Positions 62,939-64,000 of a stretch of 64,000 nt of DNA are shown one piece after another (position 1 is the first letter of the stretch; each line of letters starts with the position of its first letter). The position numbers and the translations under genes were made by a program. Source of the DNA: Tateyamaria pelophila (GTDB taxonomy: Bacteria; Pseudomonadota; Alphaproteobacteria; Rhodobacterales; Rhodobacteraceae); assembly GCF_019966495.1 (NCBI RefSeq), contig NZ_JAIMIA010000010.1, forward strand, positions 1 to 64,000, given 5' to 3'. The notes under the pieces were generated by a model. It did not search any database. It was not told the DNA's origin and worked only from the letters and a program-made list of their open reading frames with translations.

Positions 62939-64000
62939 GTCCGCGCGCGCCTTTCGGATGCCGATCCACATCACAACGCTCGTGAATACGAAATAGACGG
63001 CGACTCCGATATACTGCGTTGTCAGTGCCACATTGAAGTCGATCAATATGCCCGTCAGTCCCGGACCAATGGCCGACCCGAGCACCATGACTGCAGTCGC
63101 CATCGCCTTGATCGACCCAATATGTTGGGTGCCATAGAATTCAGCCCAGAACGCATTGGGCAATGTCGCGTTCATCCCTGTTGTCAGCGCCATAAAGACG
63201 AAGCCAATCGCCAGGTGGGGCAACGAGGTTGCGGTGGCGAAGATGAGAAAAGCCAAAATCATCGGCAATTGATAGAGCGGCATCAGCCGGGCGGTCCCAA
63301 ATCGATCCAGCGCGATACCTGACAGGATCATCGCGCCGATACCCATGACCGTATAAAGGGGAAACAGAGATACCAGCGACAGATGGGACCACCCCTTGAT
63401 CTCGGCGAAATAGACCTGATGAAAGAAGAACGCCGTGTTGAATGCCGATGGGCCAAGGATGGCGGGCACCATGAACCAAAAGAGCGGATTATGTAATGTG
63501 GTGCGCCGGGTCCAATGCAGCCCTCGCATGCCGGTGCTTTGGTTTTCGGACGCCATCGATTGTGGCGTGCGTTCTGTGCGCAACAGGGCCAGCAAAACGG
63601 GAATGCCAATCAGGGCAACCACCGCGGCTCCTACCCAGAGCAACCGCCAGGGCCAGATCGTCAGCAACGCCACAAAGGCCAGCGGCAACACCGCTTCTCC
63701 GAGGGAAAACCCGAGGGTGGCGATGGCCAGAGCTTTGCCCCGTGTGGCGACAAACCAGCGTGCCATGGCGACAATGGCGATATGACTGCACATGCCCTGA
63801 CCTGTCAGTCGCAATGCAAAGATTACGAAGGGCAGCAAAGCGGCATAGGGGTTGATGGCCATCGCAAGACAGGACGCTGCCAGGAGGGCCAGAACGAGAA
63901 CGCCAAGGCTGCGCGCGCGCCACCGGTCCGTCAGACCGCCGGCCCAGATCATGACACCGGCGGAGGCGGTTGTGCCAATCGAATAGATGGCGCCCCAGCT
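62921..64000 (-). CDS. MFS transporter, truncated by the window edge
   Basis: The visible part is 360 codons, open to the right edge with no start, so roughly 40 N-terminal residues are missing. It contains about eleven hydrophobic helices. The loop between helices 2 and 3 (GGLTDRWRARS) is the typical MFS charged loop; GIALDRFGTARLM is the equivalent in the second half. No specific substrate motif was recognised. Confidence 0.85.
   Translation of the reverse strand, partial: SWGAIYSIGTTASAGVMIWAGGLTDRWRARSLGVLVLALLAASCLAMAINPYAALLPFVIFALRLTGQGMCSHIAIVAMARWFVATRGKALAIATLGFSLGEAVLPLAFVALLTIWPWRLLWVGAAVVALIGIPVLLALLRTERTPQSMASENQSTGMRGLHWTRRTTLHNPLFWFMVPAILGPSAFNTAFFFHQVYFAEIKGWSHLSLVSLFPLYTVMGIGAMILSGIALDRFGTARLMPLYQLPMILAFLIFATATSLPHLAIGFVFMALTTGMNATLPNAFWAEFYGTQHIGSIKAMATAVMVLGSAIGPGLTGILIDFNVALTTQYIGVAVYFVFTSVVMWIGIRKARADLPVLA

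Noticed and set aside
1-64000. CRISPR array, prophage or plasmid genes
   Set aside because: No regularly spaced direct repeats, no phage structural genes, and parA/parB are of the chromosomal type next to rsmG and mnmG.

Overview
This window looks like a chromosomal core segment of a marine alphaproteobacterium of the Rhodobacteraceae/Roseobacter group. The basis is protein character and gene order: rimP-nusA-ylxR-infB; rph-rdgB-hemW opposite hrcA-grpE; hemJ-rho-mnmE-mnmG-rsmG-parA-parB opposite maf-aroE-coaE-dnaQ; and a NaChBac-type sodium channel with the TLESWSM filter. The genus cannot be fixed from sequence reading alone. Coding density is very high. Most neighbours overlap by 1-8 bases, and only one gap exceeds 300 bases. 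I found no tRNA, rRNA, CRISPR array, prophage or plasmid module. The only sign of mobile DNA is the first 17 codons of an IS630-type transposase at the left edge.

Layout. 1-2740: transposase fragment, an exported PstS-like/OmpA fusion and an exported unknown protein, all on the minus strand after secA. 2842-8497: secA (-) diverges from a parvulin isomerase, argJ, mutT and a 44-residue small protein, closed by a strong terminator. 8513-13855: the infB-ylxR-nusA-rimP operon (-), with a terminator-like hairpin just before rimP. 13991-20786: a half-length solute-binding protein, proline iminopeptidase, ubiG, a MarR regulator, a nitrilase-family amidase, glutaredoxin, ComF-like phosphoribosyltransferase, an NDUFAF5/BioC-like methyltransferase and hemH. 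20847-24768: a cell-envelope stretch with a 59-residue membrane peptide, two L,D-transpeptidases around a CAP-domain lipoprotein, an unknown lipoprotein and a voltage-gated sodium channel. 24781-33125: an RNA methyltransferase, a pair of ABC half-transporters, CCA-adding enzyme, NUDIX, Hsp33 and a second NUDIX protein. 33122-44801: a response regulator/PP2C phosphatase, Hpt, ilvA, argG, sulfotransferase, exported MsrA, a PfkB kinase, maeB and mutS. 44836-49030: grpE-hrcA against rph-rdgB-hemW.

49027-62938 is the most informative region. The 404-base gap at 56352-56755 is AT-rich and holds several DnaA-box-like 9-mers. Genes on both sides are transcribed away from it, and parA/parB plus three parS-type palindromes lie 3-8 kb to its left. 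I infer that this is the chromosomal replication origin. One perfect parS contains the GTG start codon of mnmG, a second encodes VSRET inside rsmG, and a degenerate third encodes VSRET inside hemW. To the right are maf, aroE, coaE, dnaQ, secB, fxsA, a Tim44-domain protein, mltA, an Smr protein and a truncated MFS transporter.

I did not find a clearly new multi-gene defence or metabolic system. The best leads are regulatory or architectural: the parS/mnmG start overlap, a hairpin hiding the rho ribosome binding site, the rimP leader terminator, two well-formed small-protein genes, the PstS-OmpA fusion and the L,D-transpeptidase/CAP cluster.
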